Of a DNA stretch of 29,144 bases, positions 1-8,202 are shown in pieces. The stretch is from AP-16 sp036395835. GTDB lineage: Bacteria > Pseudomonadota > Alphaproteobacteria > Rhizobiales > Xanthobacteraceae. How positions within the stretch are numbered: the first letter of the stretch is position 1; every line of letters starts with the position of its first letter. The notes under the pieces are model-generated. The model ran no database searches. It had not been told where the DNA came from and saw only the letters and a program-made list of their open reading frames with translations. The stretch covers positions 1 to 29,144 of the forward strand of contig DASWCW010000181.1 in assembly GCA_036395835.1 (NCBI GenBank). Reading direction: 5' to 3'. The translations under genes and the position numbers were made by a program.

Positions 1-678
1 GAACTGTCGAATCGGCAGATCGGCGAGCAGACCAAGAACCATCACGCAACGGTGGGCAAGGCTCGGAGCAAACTGGAAGCCGGCGGTCAACTGGATAAAA
101 TATCCAGTTCAATCGGGGCGGACGGCCGGAAGCGACGACGCAAGAGCCCCACGAAGTCCGCCGCCAACACCACCACCAACACCACGGCAGACAAGGAGCT
201 GACCGGCCCGCAGAAGAAGCTGCTGACCCTGCTCAACGCCGATCCAGGCCTGCTGACATCGACCATTGAGAACTTCCTGCCAGGGTTGGAGCGATGGGTG
301 GCCCTGCTCTTTGACAGCCCGGCGCTGCAGGACGGGCTCCGTGCCATCGTGGAGCGGAAGCGATGGTTCGCTGCAGTGGACCAGCAGGAGACGGACCAGG
401 ACGCCGAAAGGCGGCGTTTGGACGACGACAACAGCAGCACGGACGGCATGGTCGTCTTTGAGCTAACCGCCGCTCCGGAGCCGACCCCTGTATTCTTCGA
501 TAATCCCGAGGAGGAGCCTACACCGCCGTTGGCGCCGGCCGACGCGGACGAGTGGCCAGAAATGCCAGAAGACCTGGACCGCAGGAAGCAGATCGAGGCC
601 GCCCAGCTCAAGACCCAGCCATGGCTGCGTCACCAACCCGAGAAGCTGAGGAAGCAGGTGCTGGCCAGGATCAGGTAA
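1..678 (+). CDS. ParB-like protein, C-terminal part (5' end outside window)
   Basis: The frame is open from base 1, so the gene starts upstream of the window and only about 225 C-terminal residues are visible. The first visible residues (ELSNRQIGEQTKNHHATVGK) read as a helix-turn-helix of the ParB type. They are followed by a stretch rich in Gly, Lys and Arg (GADGRKRRRK) that resembles the 'G-x-DGK' segment closing the HTH in ParB/sulfiredoxin-fold proteins of phages and integrative elements. The rest is a Thr/Asn-rich linker, a helical segment, and an acidic Pro-rich tail, for which I recognise no domain. A GTG at 52 is an internal codon, not a start. The stop TAA overlaps the ATG of the next gene (TAATG), suggesting coupling. 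The role is inferred to be DNA binding or partition/regulation on a mobile element; the catalytic or NTPase part is not visible. Confidence 0.6.
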   Translation, partial: ELSNRQIGEQTKNHHATVGKARSKLEAGGQLDKISSSIGADGRKRRRKSPTKSAANTTTNTTADKELTGPQKKLLTLLNADPGLLTSTIENFLPGLERWVALLFDSPALQDGLRAIVERKRWFAAVDQQETDQDAERRRLDDDNSSTDGMVVFELTAAPEPTPVFFDNPEEEPTPPLAPADADEWPEMPEDLDRRKQIEAAQLKTQPWLRHQPEKLRKQVLARIR

Positions 679-1007
679 TGGCAGACCCGACCTATCTGAC
701 CGTCTCCTTCCAGCACCAGACCCCGGCCGAGACCAAGCGGCTGCTGACCGTCTTCGCCTCCTACCATGCGGGGGCGACGATGAATCATCTGTTGGAGGGG
801 ACTTACGACGTCCATGCCTGGGTGTTCCGGGGAACCGCATCCGATGCCGAGATGGAGCGGTTCAAGACGTTGGCCAGGGAGGCCGGGGCAATAGTCATCG
901 TCGACCATAGCCGGGCGGATGCATTCCCCGCCCTGGCGGAGAAGCATGGGGAACAGGCCATCCTGGAAAGCTATGGGCGGGTCGGCCCGAGGCCGTGGTG
1001 GAATTAG
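678..1007 (+). CDS. Unknown 109-aa protein coupled to the ParB-like gene
   Basis: The start ATG at 678 shares its A with the TAA stop of the preceding ParB-like gene. This is a typical translational-coupling arrangement, and it is why I reject the longer frame starting at 552. The product is 109 aa, soluble, without signal peptide or membrane segment. It has a short hydrophobic strand pattern in the N-terminal half (TYDVHAWVFRG) and a second one (AGAIVIVDHS), so a small alpha/beta fold is likely. I do not recognise the family. The context (ParB-like gene in front, convergent integrase 21 bp behind) suggests an accessory protein of an integrative element. Confidence 0.6.
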   Translation: MADPTYLTVSFQHQTPAETKRLLTVFASYHAGATMNHLLEGTYDVHAWVFRGTASDAEMERFKTLAREAGAIVIVDHSRADAFPALAEKHGEQAILESYGRVGPRPWWN

Positions 1008-1028
1008 CAGCGAACGCGGTTGTTTGGA

Positions 1029-2429
1029 TCAGGCCCGCTGCATGGGAACGACGTTGCCGACATCGGTCGCAGTCCGTCCCATGGCAAACGCCCCGAATGC
1101 GGAGCACATCGCCCGCCTACGCTCAAGCCAGTCCTCGATCAACCGATATGAGCGGTGAACGATCCCGCCGACGGCGTGCCCAAGCTGCTCGTCGATCAGG
1201 TCCCGATCATATCCCGAGAAGGTCGCCCATTCGGTCATGGTCTGGCGGAAGCCGTGGACGTGGAGTCCTTCCCGCACCTTGGCCAGGACCTCCCGCATCG
1301 CCTTTTCCCCGATCGGGAACAACCGCTTGCCGTTTCGATCGCACTTGGCCAGCACCGCCATCGCATCATCCGAAAGCGGGACACGCATGGCGTTTCCCCG
1401 CTTCATATCAGCGGCGGGTATCGACCAGATATGGTTGACCTCATCGATGGCGGACCAGGTTGCCTTCAACACCGACCCCGTCCTGGCCCCGGTCAGGATG
1501 GTCCAGGTCAACGCCGCCGCCTCCACGCCTTCTATCTGCTTGAGGGCCGCCATGACCTGCGGCAGTTCTCGCCAGGGACAGCCCCGCATGTGAACGACGG
1601 GAGCCACGTCCCGTCGGTTCGGGAACACGAAGCGAAGGCTCAGCTTCCACGACGCCGGGTTGGCCTCGTTGGCCGGGCGCTTGTCATGCGCCGCCGCCCA
1701 GGCCAGCACGGTCTCGATCCGGCCCATCACACGCCTTCCCGTCTCGGGTATGGTCTTCATCAGGGGGCGGAGCGCCTGGATCACCAGCTCCCGGTCCACA
1801 TCGGCGACGTTGACGCCGCCGAACACCGGGCTGATGTGCTGCTCCAGGGACGATCCCCAGAGCGCCGCATGACGGGCCGACTTCCACTTCATGTGGTTGT
1901 CGGCGATGTAGGCATCACGGCATTCGTCAAAGGTCATCGCCGCCTTCGCCTTGGCCAACGCCACCGCCATCCGCTTGGACTCCTTGACCGCCAGCGGATC
2001 CCGGATGCCATCCACCAGTTTGGACCGACGCAGTTCGGCCGCCCTGTTTCTGGCGTCGGTCAGGGAAATGTCCGATGTCGACCCCAGCCCCATCCAGCGG
2101 CGGCGGCGCTTCCCGGCCGCGTTGGTCTCCCCGGTCCCCACCCGATACAGATACGAGCGGTGAACGGTGCCGTCGGGGCCCATCCGGACCTGTAGGTATA
2201 GGTTTCCACCGTCATTGAGTAAGGTGTGCTTGTAGCGGACGATGGCCCCGTCCCGAACGGTCCCGCCGTCAAGCAGGACGGGGGGATTCCCCACCGCCAC
2301 CCGTATGCGGGGATGCTTGCGGGCCATCTCCAGGGCATGGTCGAGACCTCCGGATGCAACGGCCACCTCCCGGGGCTGGACCGTTCGCACCTGGTGTTCC
2401 GTGAGCTTGTGAAGCCGTCGACTGCCCAT
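1029..2429 (-). CDS. P4-type tyrosine integrase
   Basis: This is a 466-aa site-specific tyrosine recombinase. Catalytic residues can be read directly: Arg316 in TGARTGSV, a Lys in the beta-hairpin region (DMKRGNAMRVP), His392 and Arg395 in HGFR, His418 in QLGHAVG, and the nucleophile Tyr428 in HRSYRL. The N-terminal arm-binding domain has the NLYLQV and LGSTSDISLTDARNRA motifs of the P4/DUF4102 type. The core-binding domain lies at about residues 150-260. The ATG at 2429 is preceded by an AGAGGA Shine-Dalgarno. About 45 residues (roughly 20-66) separate the initial LTEHQVRTVQP from LLNDGGNLYLQV, which are nearly adjacent in ordinary P4 integrases; this looks like an insertion. The gene reads away from 2430, so an attachment site would be expected just to its right. 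It probably mobilises the accessory DNA to the left. Confidence 0.93.
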   Translation of the reverse strand: MGSRRLHKLTEHQVRTVQPREVAVASGGLDHALEMARKHPRIRVAVGNPPVLLDGGTVRDGAIVRYKHTLLNDGGNLYLQVRMGPDGTVHRSYLYRVGTGETNAAGKRRRRWMGLGSTSDISLTDARNRAAELRRSKLVDGIRDPLAVKESKRMAVALAKAKAAMTFDECRDAYIADNHMKWKSARHAALWGSSLEQHISPVFGGVNVADVDRELVIQALRPLMKTIPETGRRVMGRIETVLAWAAAHDKRPANEANPASWKLSLRFVFPNRRDVAPVVHMRGCPWRELPQVMAALKQIEGVEAAALTWTILTGARTGSVLKATWSAIDEVNHIWSIPAADMKRGNAMRVPLSDDAMAVLAKCDRNGKRLFPIGEKAMREVLAKVREGLHVHGFRQTMTEWATFSGYDRDLIDEQLGHAVGGIVHRSYRLIEDWLERRRAMCSAFGAFAMGRTATDVGNVVPMQRA

Positions 2430-2624
2430 GGGGTCCTCTCGGCCAGCCTACCCACCAGCCGACCCAGGATGGCACAACCGGGGGCCTGGGCAAGGGAGTC
2501 GGGAGAGGCGGCCAATGGCCGGGATGTGGCTGCAATGCCTGGGGAAATGACCGCCGGGAACCGCCCTTCCCCGACCGGCCGGAGCGACGGCGGCGTAGAG
2601 CAAACCTCCGCGGAAACCCATTCG
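2430..2624. other. Boundary between integrase segment and resident genes
   Basis: There is no convincing gene in these 195 bases. The first few bases hold the integrase ribosome binding site. The right end touches the lactonase start with only a weak GGAAA as ribosome binding site and no recognisable promoter. An open frame runs through the whole stretch into the lactonase (starting at 2226, antisense to the integrase), but its residues before the lactonase ATG are not protein-like. I searched by eye for a tRNA 3' end or a direct repeat that would mark an attachment site and did not find one. It is best read as the place where an integrated element, or a misassembled contig, meets the chromosome. 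Confidence 0.4.
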
Positions 2625-3689
2625 ATGTTCGCCTATGTGGGATCGTTCACGACCGCGCAGCGCAAGGCGCGCGGCGACGGCATCCATGTCTATCGCGCCG
2701 ATCCCGCGACCGGCGCGCTTGCCCACGTCCAGCACATCGGCGACCTCGTCAATCCCTCCTTCCTCGCCTTGAGCCCGGACCAGCGCTTTCTCTATTCGGT
2801 TCACGGCGACCTCGATTATGCCACCGCCTTCGCGCTCGACGGCGCCACCGGCCAGGCCAAATTGCTCAATCGGGCCGCCACGGGCGGCAAGAACGGCGTC
2901 CGCCAAGCGGTCGACCCCAGCGGCAAGTTCCTGATCGTGGCCAATTACACCAGCGGCAGCGTCGCGGTGCTGGCGATCGCGCCGGACGGGTCGCTGAAGG
3001 ATCAGCATCAGCTCATGGCGCTGCCGGGCGAACCCGGTCCGCACAAGACCGAGCAGCCGAGCTCGCATCCCCACGACGTCGTGTTCGATCCCGCCGGCCG
3101 CTTCGTGCTGGTGCCGGACAAAGGGCTCGATCGGGTCTTCGTCTTCCGCTTCGACGCCGCGGGCGGCCGGCTTTCCCCGGCCGAGCCGGATTCCGTCAAG
3201 ACGCGCCCGGGCGCTGGTCCCCGGCATCTGGCGTTCCACCCGAAGCTCCCGGTCGTGTGGATGCTCAATGAGCTCGACAGCACGGTTGCGACCTACCGCT
3301 GGGACGCCGAACGCGGGGCGCTGACGCCCACGCAAGTGATCACCACGCTGCCGACGGATTTCACCGGCTACAGCACGACGTCCGAGATCGCGGTCACGCC
3401 GGACGGCCGCTTCGTGTATGGCTCCAACCGCGGTCACGACAGCGTCGCCATCTACGCGGCCGACGCGAGCCAGGGATCGCTGGCGGCGATCGGCTGGCAA
3501 CTCACGCAGGGCCGCGTCCCGCGCTTCGTCGGTCTAGACCCGGCAGGGCGTTTCCTCCATGCGGCCAACGAGCAGGGCGACACGATCGTCACGTTTCGCG
3601 TGGATAGCGGGTCCGGACGTCTCGCTCCGACGGGCCAAGTCGTCAACAACGCGAGCCCCGTGACGATCGTGTTCGCCGGAGCGCGGTGA
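2625..3689 (+). CDS. Lactonase family protein (7-bladed beta-propeller)
   Basis: The 354-aa protein matches the 6-phosphogluconolactonase-like lactonase family (Pfam Lactonase, YbhE/Pgl type) from its first residues (MFAYVGSFTTAQRKARGDGI) to its end, at the family's usual length. Repeated propeller-strand motifs are visible: FLALSPDQRFLYSV, VDPSGKFLIVANYTSGSVAV, VVFDPAGRFVLVPDKGLDRV, LAFHPKLPVVWMLNELDSTV, IAVTPDGRFVYGSNRGHDSV and VGLDPAGRFLHAANEQGDTI. There is no signal peptide, so it is probably cytoplasmic. The ATG at 2625 was chosen because homology begins there; upstream in-frame sequence is unrelated. Only a weak GGAAA ribosome binding site is seen, consistent with loss of the native upstream region at the boundary described for 2430-2624. 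It may hydrolyse a sugar lactone, in line with the downstream oxidation genes; the substrate is unknown. Confidence 0.88.
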   Translation: MFAYVGSFTTAQRKARGDGIHVYRADPATGALAHVQHIGDLVNPSFLALSPDQRFLYSVHGDLDYATAFALDGATGQAKLLNRAATGGKNGVRQAVDPSGKFLIVANYTSGSVAVLAIAPDGSLKDQHQLMALPGEPGPHKTEQPSSHPHDVVFDPAGRFVLVPDKGLDRVFVFRFDAAGGRLSPAEPDSVKTRPGAGPRHLAFHPKLPVVWMLNELDSTVATYRWDAERGALTPTQVITTLPTDFTGYSTTSEIAVTPDGRFVYGSNRGHDSVAIYAADASQGSLAAIGWQLTQGRVPRFVGLDPAGRFLHAANEQGDTIVTFRVDSGSGRLAPTGQVVNNASPVTIVFAGAR

Positions 3690-4092
3690 ATCTCACCGGG
3701 CGCAAGCTGCCGGCCCGCATTGGGCACCGCCGGCCGCGTGAAAGATTCGTCGCGAATTCCCCGGAAGTCCGCATGAATGCAGGACAGGCATGCCTGCATC
3801 GCCGCGCGAAGCTCGCGCGAAGCTTGACAGCCAAACGCAGAGTCCTACGCTGCATGAAATGATTTCCTGAGGATGCGGTCGGCCCTGGAAAGGGGGAGGC
3901 GTACACCAATTCTGCAGGATGCCGTGGGACAGGAAACGCTCGCGCTTCGGCCGGCGATCTAACCAGAAATACGCGTGCGGCCAGGCGGGACCGACACGCT
4001 TGCGTCACCCGAGCTCGGCCGCCGACCGTGCCGGCGCATTCCTTCGGCAAATGACGACGAATCCGGCTTCCGGGGCGGGGGAGGAGGTTGTC
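3690..4092 (+). promoter_or_regulatory. Leader of the oxidation operon with candidate promoter
   Basis: This 403-base gap holds no convincing gene on either strand. A perfect TTGACA lies at 3824-3829. At 16 bp spacing it is followed by TACGCT (3846-3851), which keeps the T, A and final T of the -10 box; this is a plausible sigma-70-type promoter for the genes from 4093 on. The predicted transcript would have a leader of roughly 230 bases. A short direct repeat (GCGCGAAGCT, about 3804-3823) sits immediately upstream of the -35 box. The strong Shine-Dalgarno GGAGGAGG (4079-4086) ends the region. Confidence 0.45.
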
Positions 4093-5124
4093 ATGGAACG
4101 ACGGACATTCTTGGCTACCGCCGCCGCTGCCGCGGTGACTGCGATCGCGCCCGATCCTGCCAAGGCGGACAAATTGCCCCTCGGGAACTTGCCCAATTGG
4201 CGCTATCCCGACCCGCGGGTCGAGGCGCTCGACAAGAAGTTCAAGTACAAGGTCGGCAATGCGGCGATCGAGCGGATCGCCACCGGCTTCCGCTGGGCCG
4301 AGGGGCCGGTGTATTTCCGGGACGGCGGCTTTCTGGTGTGGAGCGATATTCCCAACAACCGCATGATGCGCTGGCTCGAGGAAGACGGGCATGTCAGCGT
4401 GTTCCGCACGCCTTCGAACTACACCAACGGCAACACCCGCGACCGCGAGGGGCGGCTCATCAGCTGCGAGCACGATGCGCGGCGCGTGACCCGGACCGAG
4501 CCGGACGGCACCATCACCGTGCTGTTGGACAGCTACGAAGGCAAGAAGCTCAACGCCGCCAATGACGTGGTCGTGGCCTCGGACGGCGCAATCTGGTTCA
4601 CCGATCCGGGCTACGGCATCCTCGGCCATTACGAGGGCCACTTGGCGGAGTTCGAGCTGCCGCCGCGCGTCTACCGGATCGACGCGAAAACCGGCCGGGC
4701 GACGATCGTGGCCGACGATTTCGACAAGCCCAACGGGCTCGCGTTCTCGCCCGACGAGAAGAAGCTCTACATCATCGACACCGGGCTCACGCACGGCGGC
4801 CGGTCCAACATGCGGGTGTTCGATGTCGTCGGCGACAAGCTCGCCAACAACAAAGTGTTCGCCGAGGATTTCGCGCCGGGATTCACCGACGGCGTGCGCA
4901 CCGACATCGATGGCAATGTCTGGTGCAGCATGGGCTGGGCCGATCCCAAGGAGGACGGCGTGCGCTGCTACGCGCCGAGCGGCGAGCTGATCGGCAAGAT
5001 CCACCTGCCGGAGACCTGCTCGAACCTGTGCTTCGGCGGCAAGAAGCGGAACCGGCTGTTCATGACGGGCAGCACCTCGGTCTATGCCGTCTACGTGGAG
5101 ACCCAGGGCGCGCTCAAACCGTGA
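4093..5124 (+). CDS. Tat-exported SMP-30/gluconolactonase family protein
   Basis: The 343-aa protein starts with a twin-arginine signal (MERRTFLATAAAAAV, cleavage probably after AKA at about residue 25), so it should act folded in the periplasm. The body is an SMP-30/gluconolactonase six-bladed propeller. The usual metal-binding residues can be placed: Glu70 (RWAEGPVYF), Asn157 (NDVVVASDG), Asn214 (KPNGLAFSPDE) and Asp266 (FTDGVRTDIDG). Their spacing matches the known enzymes. The ATG at 4093 is preceded by GGAGGAGG at 4079-4086. The expected reaction is hydrolysis of an aldonolactone or similar lactone to the free acid with a divalent metal. Its place directly before a PQQ dehydrogenase suggests it opens the lactone which that enzyme could make. 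The actual sugar or alcohol is not known. Confidence 0.9.
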   Translation: MERRTFLATAAAAAVTAIAPDPAKADKLPLGNLPNWRYPDPRVEALDKKFKYKVGNAAIERIATGFRWAEGPVYFRDGGFLVWSDIPNNRMMRWLEEDGHVSVFRTPSNYTNGNTRDREGRLISCEHDARRVTRTEPDGTITVLLDSYEGKKLNAANDVVVASDGAIWFTDPGYGILGHYEGHLAEFELPPRVYRIDAKTGRATIVADDFDKPNGLAFSPDEKKLYIIDTGLTHGGRSNMRVFDVVGDKLANNKVFAEDFAPGFTDGVRTDIDGNVWCSMGWADPKEDGVRCYAPSGELIGKIHLPETCSNLCFGGKKRNRLFMTGSTSVYAVYVETQGALKP

Positions 5125-5222
5125 CGGCGCGTGCGCGGCGGCGGACCGCGTTCGACCGGATGGTATGACAACATCGATAGAGCCTCAGAGATCGCGATAA
5201 TCCAAACACCGGAGGAAACACC

Positions 5223-6950
5223 ATGGCATTTCGTGCTCGCCAGCTTACGACCTGCGCCGCCATCGCCATCGCGGCGATGGTTACGGCGGCCCCCGCGGCG
5301 GAGATCGATTCCTCGCGCCTGCAGTCGGCCGAGCAGAATCCCGCCGACTGGCTGACCTACCACGGCGGCTACAAGTCCTATCACTACAGCGCGCTCGACC
5401 AGATCAACGCCGGCAACGTCAAGAACCTGCAGGTCGCCTGGACTCATCTGCCCGGGCGCTCGACCCGCGGGCTGCAGGCGATGCCGCTGGTGGCCGACGG
5501 AGTGCTGTACTACTCCGGCTCCTACAGCCGCGTGTTCGCGCTCGATGGGGCGACCGGCAAGCTCATCTGGTCGTATTTTCCGGAGCTCGACGAAGATCTG
5601 ATCTCGATGCAGACGCATTCGCCGTACAATCGCGGCGTCGCGCTCGGGCATGGCAAGGTCTACGTCGGGACCGTCGACGGGCGCCTGATTGCGCTCGATA
5701 TCAAGACCGGCAAGCCGGTGTGGGACACCAAGCTCGTGAACTCGCAAAAGCTCACGGTCGGCTTCACGGGAGCGCCGCTGGTCGTCAAGGACACGGTCAT
5801 CATCGGCAGCCAGGGCGGCGAGTGGACCTCGCGCGGCCCGATCTTCGGCGTCGATGCAAATAGCGGCCAGAAGAAATGGGAGTTCTTCACCGTAGCGGGC
5901 ACCGAGGAAGCCAAGCAGACGTGGGGCGGAGATTCGTGGCGCACCGGCGGCGGCGGCGGCTGGATGCCCGGCACCTATGACGCCGAGACCAACACCATCT
6001 GGTGGGGCACCGCGAACCCGGCACCGCTCTACGATTGGGCCGGAAGCGACTGGCAGAAGAGCGGCCCGCGTCCGGGCACGAACCTGTTTACGAGCTCGGT
6101 CATCGCGCTCGATCCCGATACCGGCAAGCTCAAGTTCTACCATCAGGAACTGCCGCACGACGCCTGGGACTTCGATTCGGCGGTGGGCGAATTCCTGCTG
6201 ATCGACCGCGACGGCAAGAAGCTGGTCGTGCACCCCAACAAGGGCGGCTTCATCTTCGTCTACGACCGCAGCAACGGCAAGGTGGAGAACGTCTGGCGGC
6301 TGACGAAGAACATCAATTTCGTGAAAGACATCGATCCCAAGACCGGCGAGCTCATCGGACGGCGCGACCTCTCGGCCGGCGCGGTGAAACCGCCGCTGTG
6401 CCCGGCCATTGCCGGCGGGGTGAGCTGGAACGCCGGCGCCTACAGCCCGAAGACCGGGCTCTACTACAAGATCTCCCAGGAATGGTGCATGGACATGGAG
6501 GTGGTGAAGACCACGCCGATCGTCGAGCCGATGGCGCAGCTCAATATCGGGGCGAACTTCAGCTTCGTGAAGCCGCCAGACGGCGATGCGATCGGCCGAC
6601 TCGACGCACGCGATCCGATCACCGGCGCCAAGAAATGGGAAGTCACGTTTCCCGAGCCGCCGCTCGGCAGCGTGCTCGCAACCGGCGGCAACCTAGTGTT
6701 CGTTCCTGATTCCCGCGGCGTGCTGCACGCCTATAATGCCGAGTCCGGACAGGAGCTGTGGTCGCATTACGACGGTGTCGGCCACAACGGCGGCATCATC
6801 ACCTACAGCGCCGGCGGCAAGCAGTACATCGCCGTGCCGGCCGGATGGGGCAGCATGGTGGCCGATGCCTATGCGGACCTTTACGGCGAGCCTTACAAGA
6901 GCATGCCGAAGGACGCGGGCGCCCTGGTCGTGTTCTCGCTGGGCCAATAG
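5223..6950 (+). CDS. PQQ-dependent alcohol/aldose dehydrogenase (quinoprotein)
   Basis: The 575-aa protein has a Sec signal peptide (residues 1 to about 25, ending APAA) and an eight-bladed quinoprotein propeller. Family motifs: DWLTYHGGYKSYHYSALDQI near the N-terminus; Glu200 in GGEWTSRG (metal ligand); the Trp/Gly-rich PQQ-stacking segment GGGGGWMPGTYD; Asn265 in GTANPAPLYDW; and the catalytic Asp316 in HDAWDFDS. Asp318 two residues later is the extra Asp that distinguishes lanthanide-dependent enzymes (XoxF, PedH) from calcium enzymes. The vicinal Cys-Cys of methanol and ethanol dehydrogenases is absent; its place reads THSPYNRGVAL. There is no heme motif, so it is not a quinohemoprotein. 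GGAGG at 5211-5215 supports the ATG at 5223. It probably oxidises an alcohol or aldose in the periplasm and reduces the cytochrome encoded next. The substrate cannot be told from sequence. Confidence 0.93.
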   Translation: MAFRARQLTTCAAIAIAAMVTAAPAAEIDSSRLQSAEQNPADWLTYHGGYKSYHYSALDQINAGNVKNLQVAWTHLPGRSTRGLQAMPLVADGVLYYSGSYSRVFALDGATGKLIWSYFPELDEDLISMQTHSPYNRGVALGHGKVYVGTVDGRLIALDIKTGKPVWDTKLVNSQKLTVGFTGAPLVVKDTVIIGSQGGEWTSRGPIFGVDANSGQKKWEFFTVAGTEEAKQTWGGDSWRTGGGGGWMPGTYDAETNTIWWGTANPAPLYDWAGSDWQKSGPRPGTNLFTSSVIALDPDTGKLKFYHQELPHDAWDFDSAVGEFLLIDRDGKKLVVHPNKGGFIFVYDRSNGKVENVWRLTKNINFVKDIDPKTGELIGRRDLSAGAVKPPLCPAIAGGVSWNAGAYSPKTGLYYKISQEWCMDMEVVKTTPIVEPMAQLNIGANFSFVKPPDGDAIGRLDARDPITGAKKWEVTFPEPPLGSVLATGGNLVFVPDSRGVLHAYNAESGQELWSHYDGVGHNGGIITYSAGGKQYIAVPAGWGSMVADAYADLYGEPYKSMPKDAGALVVFSLGQ

Positions 6951-6974
6951 GCGCGGCAGGAGCACCGCCCGGCA

Positions 6975-7343
6975 ATGATGCGGAACTTCGGGGCGGCCAC
7001 GTTGGCGTGCGTCGCGTTTTCGGTCCTGCCATTCGCTGCGCCCGCGCAGCAGCCTGAGAAGCCTGCGCCGGGCCCGGGCGGCGGGACCGAGGCGCCGGCG
7101 GAGGCATCGCCCAACGACATCGACGGCCAGCAGATGTTTGCGACCTTGTGCGGCTTCTGTCACCAGGACGGCGGCCGCAAGGCCGGCAAGGCGCCGAAGC
7201 TTGCCGGCAGCCCGCGCACCGACGATTACCTGATCGAGCGCATCAAGAAGGGCAAGCCCGGCACCATGCCGGCGTTCGGCAAAGTGTTTTCCGAGGGTCA
7301 GATGTACGCGATCCTGGCCTATATTCGCGGCCTCGAGGAGTAG
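6975..7343 (+). CDS. Small periplasmic c-type cytochrome
   Basis: The 122-aa protein has a signal peptide (residues 1 to about 24, ending AAPA) and a Pro/Gly/Ala-rich linker. It carries a single class I cytochrome c domain with heme site Cys59-Gly-Phe-Cys62-His63 and probable axial ligand Met98 (GTMPAFG). It lies 24 bp after the quinoprotein gene with AGGAG upstream, so the two are almost certainly co-transcribed. By analogy with XoxG/MxaG and other quinoprotein partners it is the likely electron acceptor of the dehydrogenase. It is shorter than typical XoxG proteins (about 170-200 aa), so I do not assign that symbol. An alternative start is the adjacent ATG at 6978. Confidence 0.88.
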   Translation: MMRNFGAATLACVAFSVLPFAAPAQQPEKPAPGPGGGTEAPAEASPNDIDGQQMFATLCGFCHQDGGRKAGKAPKLAGSPRTDDYLIERIKKGKPGTMPAFGKVFSEGQMYAILAYIRGLEE

Positions 7344-7352
7344 CGGGAAGCC

Positions 7353-8159
7353 TTGCGCACACGGCTCACCAACGCGAGAACGAGCGGCCGGGCCATCAAG
7401 CTCGGCAGCGCCGCCGCCCTGCTGCTGGGACTCGGTGCCGGCGGCGCGCTGCCGCGTTCGCTCGAAGCCATCGGCCAGCGCGGATCGCTCGCGGTTTGCG
7501 CCCACCCCAACGCGCTGCCGTACTCGAGCAAGCGCGGCCCGCTGCCCGGATTCCAGATCGAGCTTGCCGAGGCGCTCGCGCAACGGCTCGGAGTTTCGCT
7601 GGCGCGGCACTGGGTGATCACGAGCTTCCAGTATCGCCGCGCCGATTGCGACGTGGTCCTCAACGCCATTGCTGACAAGGCCGCGCTCGCGGAAGTGGGG
7701 CTGCGCATGTCGCGCCCGTATCAGCGCACCGGGGTGGTGCTGGCGGTGCGCGAGGATTCGACGCTGTTCTCCCTGGCCCATATCGGATCGGCGCGCCGGG
7801 TCGGCGTGCAGGTCGGCTCTCTCGCCTCGATGACGCTGTCGAAACGCGGGATCGAGACGACGCCGTTCGTGTTCGAGGATGAAATGATGGAGGCGCTGGC
7901 CAATCGCGAAATCGAAGCCGCCGCGGTCACGCCGGTGGCGATGGGCTGGTTCCGCAGCAATCATCCGGACACCCGCATTCGCCGCATTGCCGCGTTCGAG
8001 GCGGATCCGGACCTCAATTGGAACGTCGCGGTCGGCATGGTGAAGCCGGATGAGAAACTCAAGCAGGGCATCGATGCCGCCTTGGAGGCCATGCTGGCCG
8101 ACGGCACCATCGCCGGTATCTACGCCCGATATGGCCTCGAGCTGCAGGCCCCGGAATGA
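7353..8159 (+). CDS. MxaJ/XoxJ-like periplasmic binding protein
   Basis: The 268-aa exported protein belongs to the family-3 solute-binding fold. The residues SLAVCAHPNALPYSSKRG near the N-terminus and RRADCDVVLNAIAD match the pattern of MxaJ/XoxJ proteins (V-C-A-x-P-x-x-L-P-x-S, then C-D-V-V) rather than amino-acid-binding receptors. There is no ABC permease nearby. It lies 9 bp after the cytochrome gene. MxaJ/XoxJ proteins accompany methanol dehydrogenases and are thought to help activate or load the apoenzyme, so the same role for the quinoprotein here is inferred. The start is a TTG at 7353, since no ATG or GTG occurs before the hydrophobic signal segment (LGSAAALLLGLGAGGAL). The ribosome binding site is weak (GGGAAG). 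Confidence 0.82.
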   Translation: MRTRLTNARTSGRAIKLGSAAALLLGLGAGGALPRSLEAIGQRGSLAVCAHPNALPYSSKRGPLPGFQIELAEALAQRLGVSLARHWVITSFQYRRADCDVVLNAIADKAALAEVGLRMSRPYQRTGVVLAVREDSTLFSLAHIGSARRVGVQVGSLASMTLSKRGIETTPFVFEDEMMEALANREIEAAAVTPVAMGWFRSNHPDTRIRRIAAFEADPDLNWNVAVGMVKPDEKLKQGIDAALEAMLADGTIAGIYARYGLELQAPE

Positions 8160-8202
8160 GGCGACACGCATCAGACCAACGAGGTTCATCAGGGAGGAAG
8201 AG

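Noticed and set aside
2226..2624. N-terminal extension of the lactonase frame by 133 codons
   Set aside because: This part is antisense to the integrase start and lacks lactonase similarity; the family alignment begins at the ATG at 2625.
2430..2624. tRNA gene or attachment core next to the integrase
   Set aside because: No cloverleaf arms, TTC-loop motif or direct repeat could be found by eye.
3643..5004. Minus-strand open frame opposite the SMP-30 gene
   Set aside because: It is antisense to a protein with all metal ligands in place; there is no homology or ribosome binding site.
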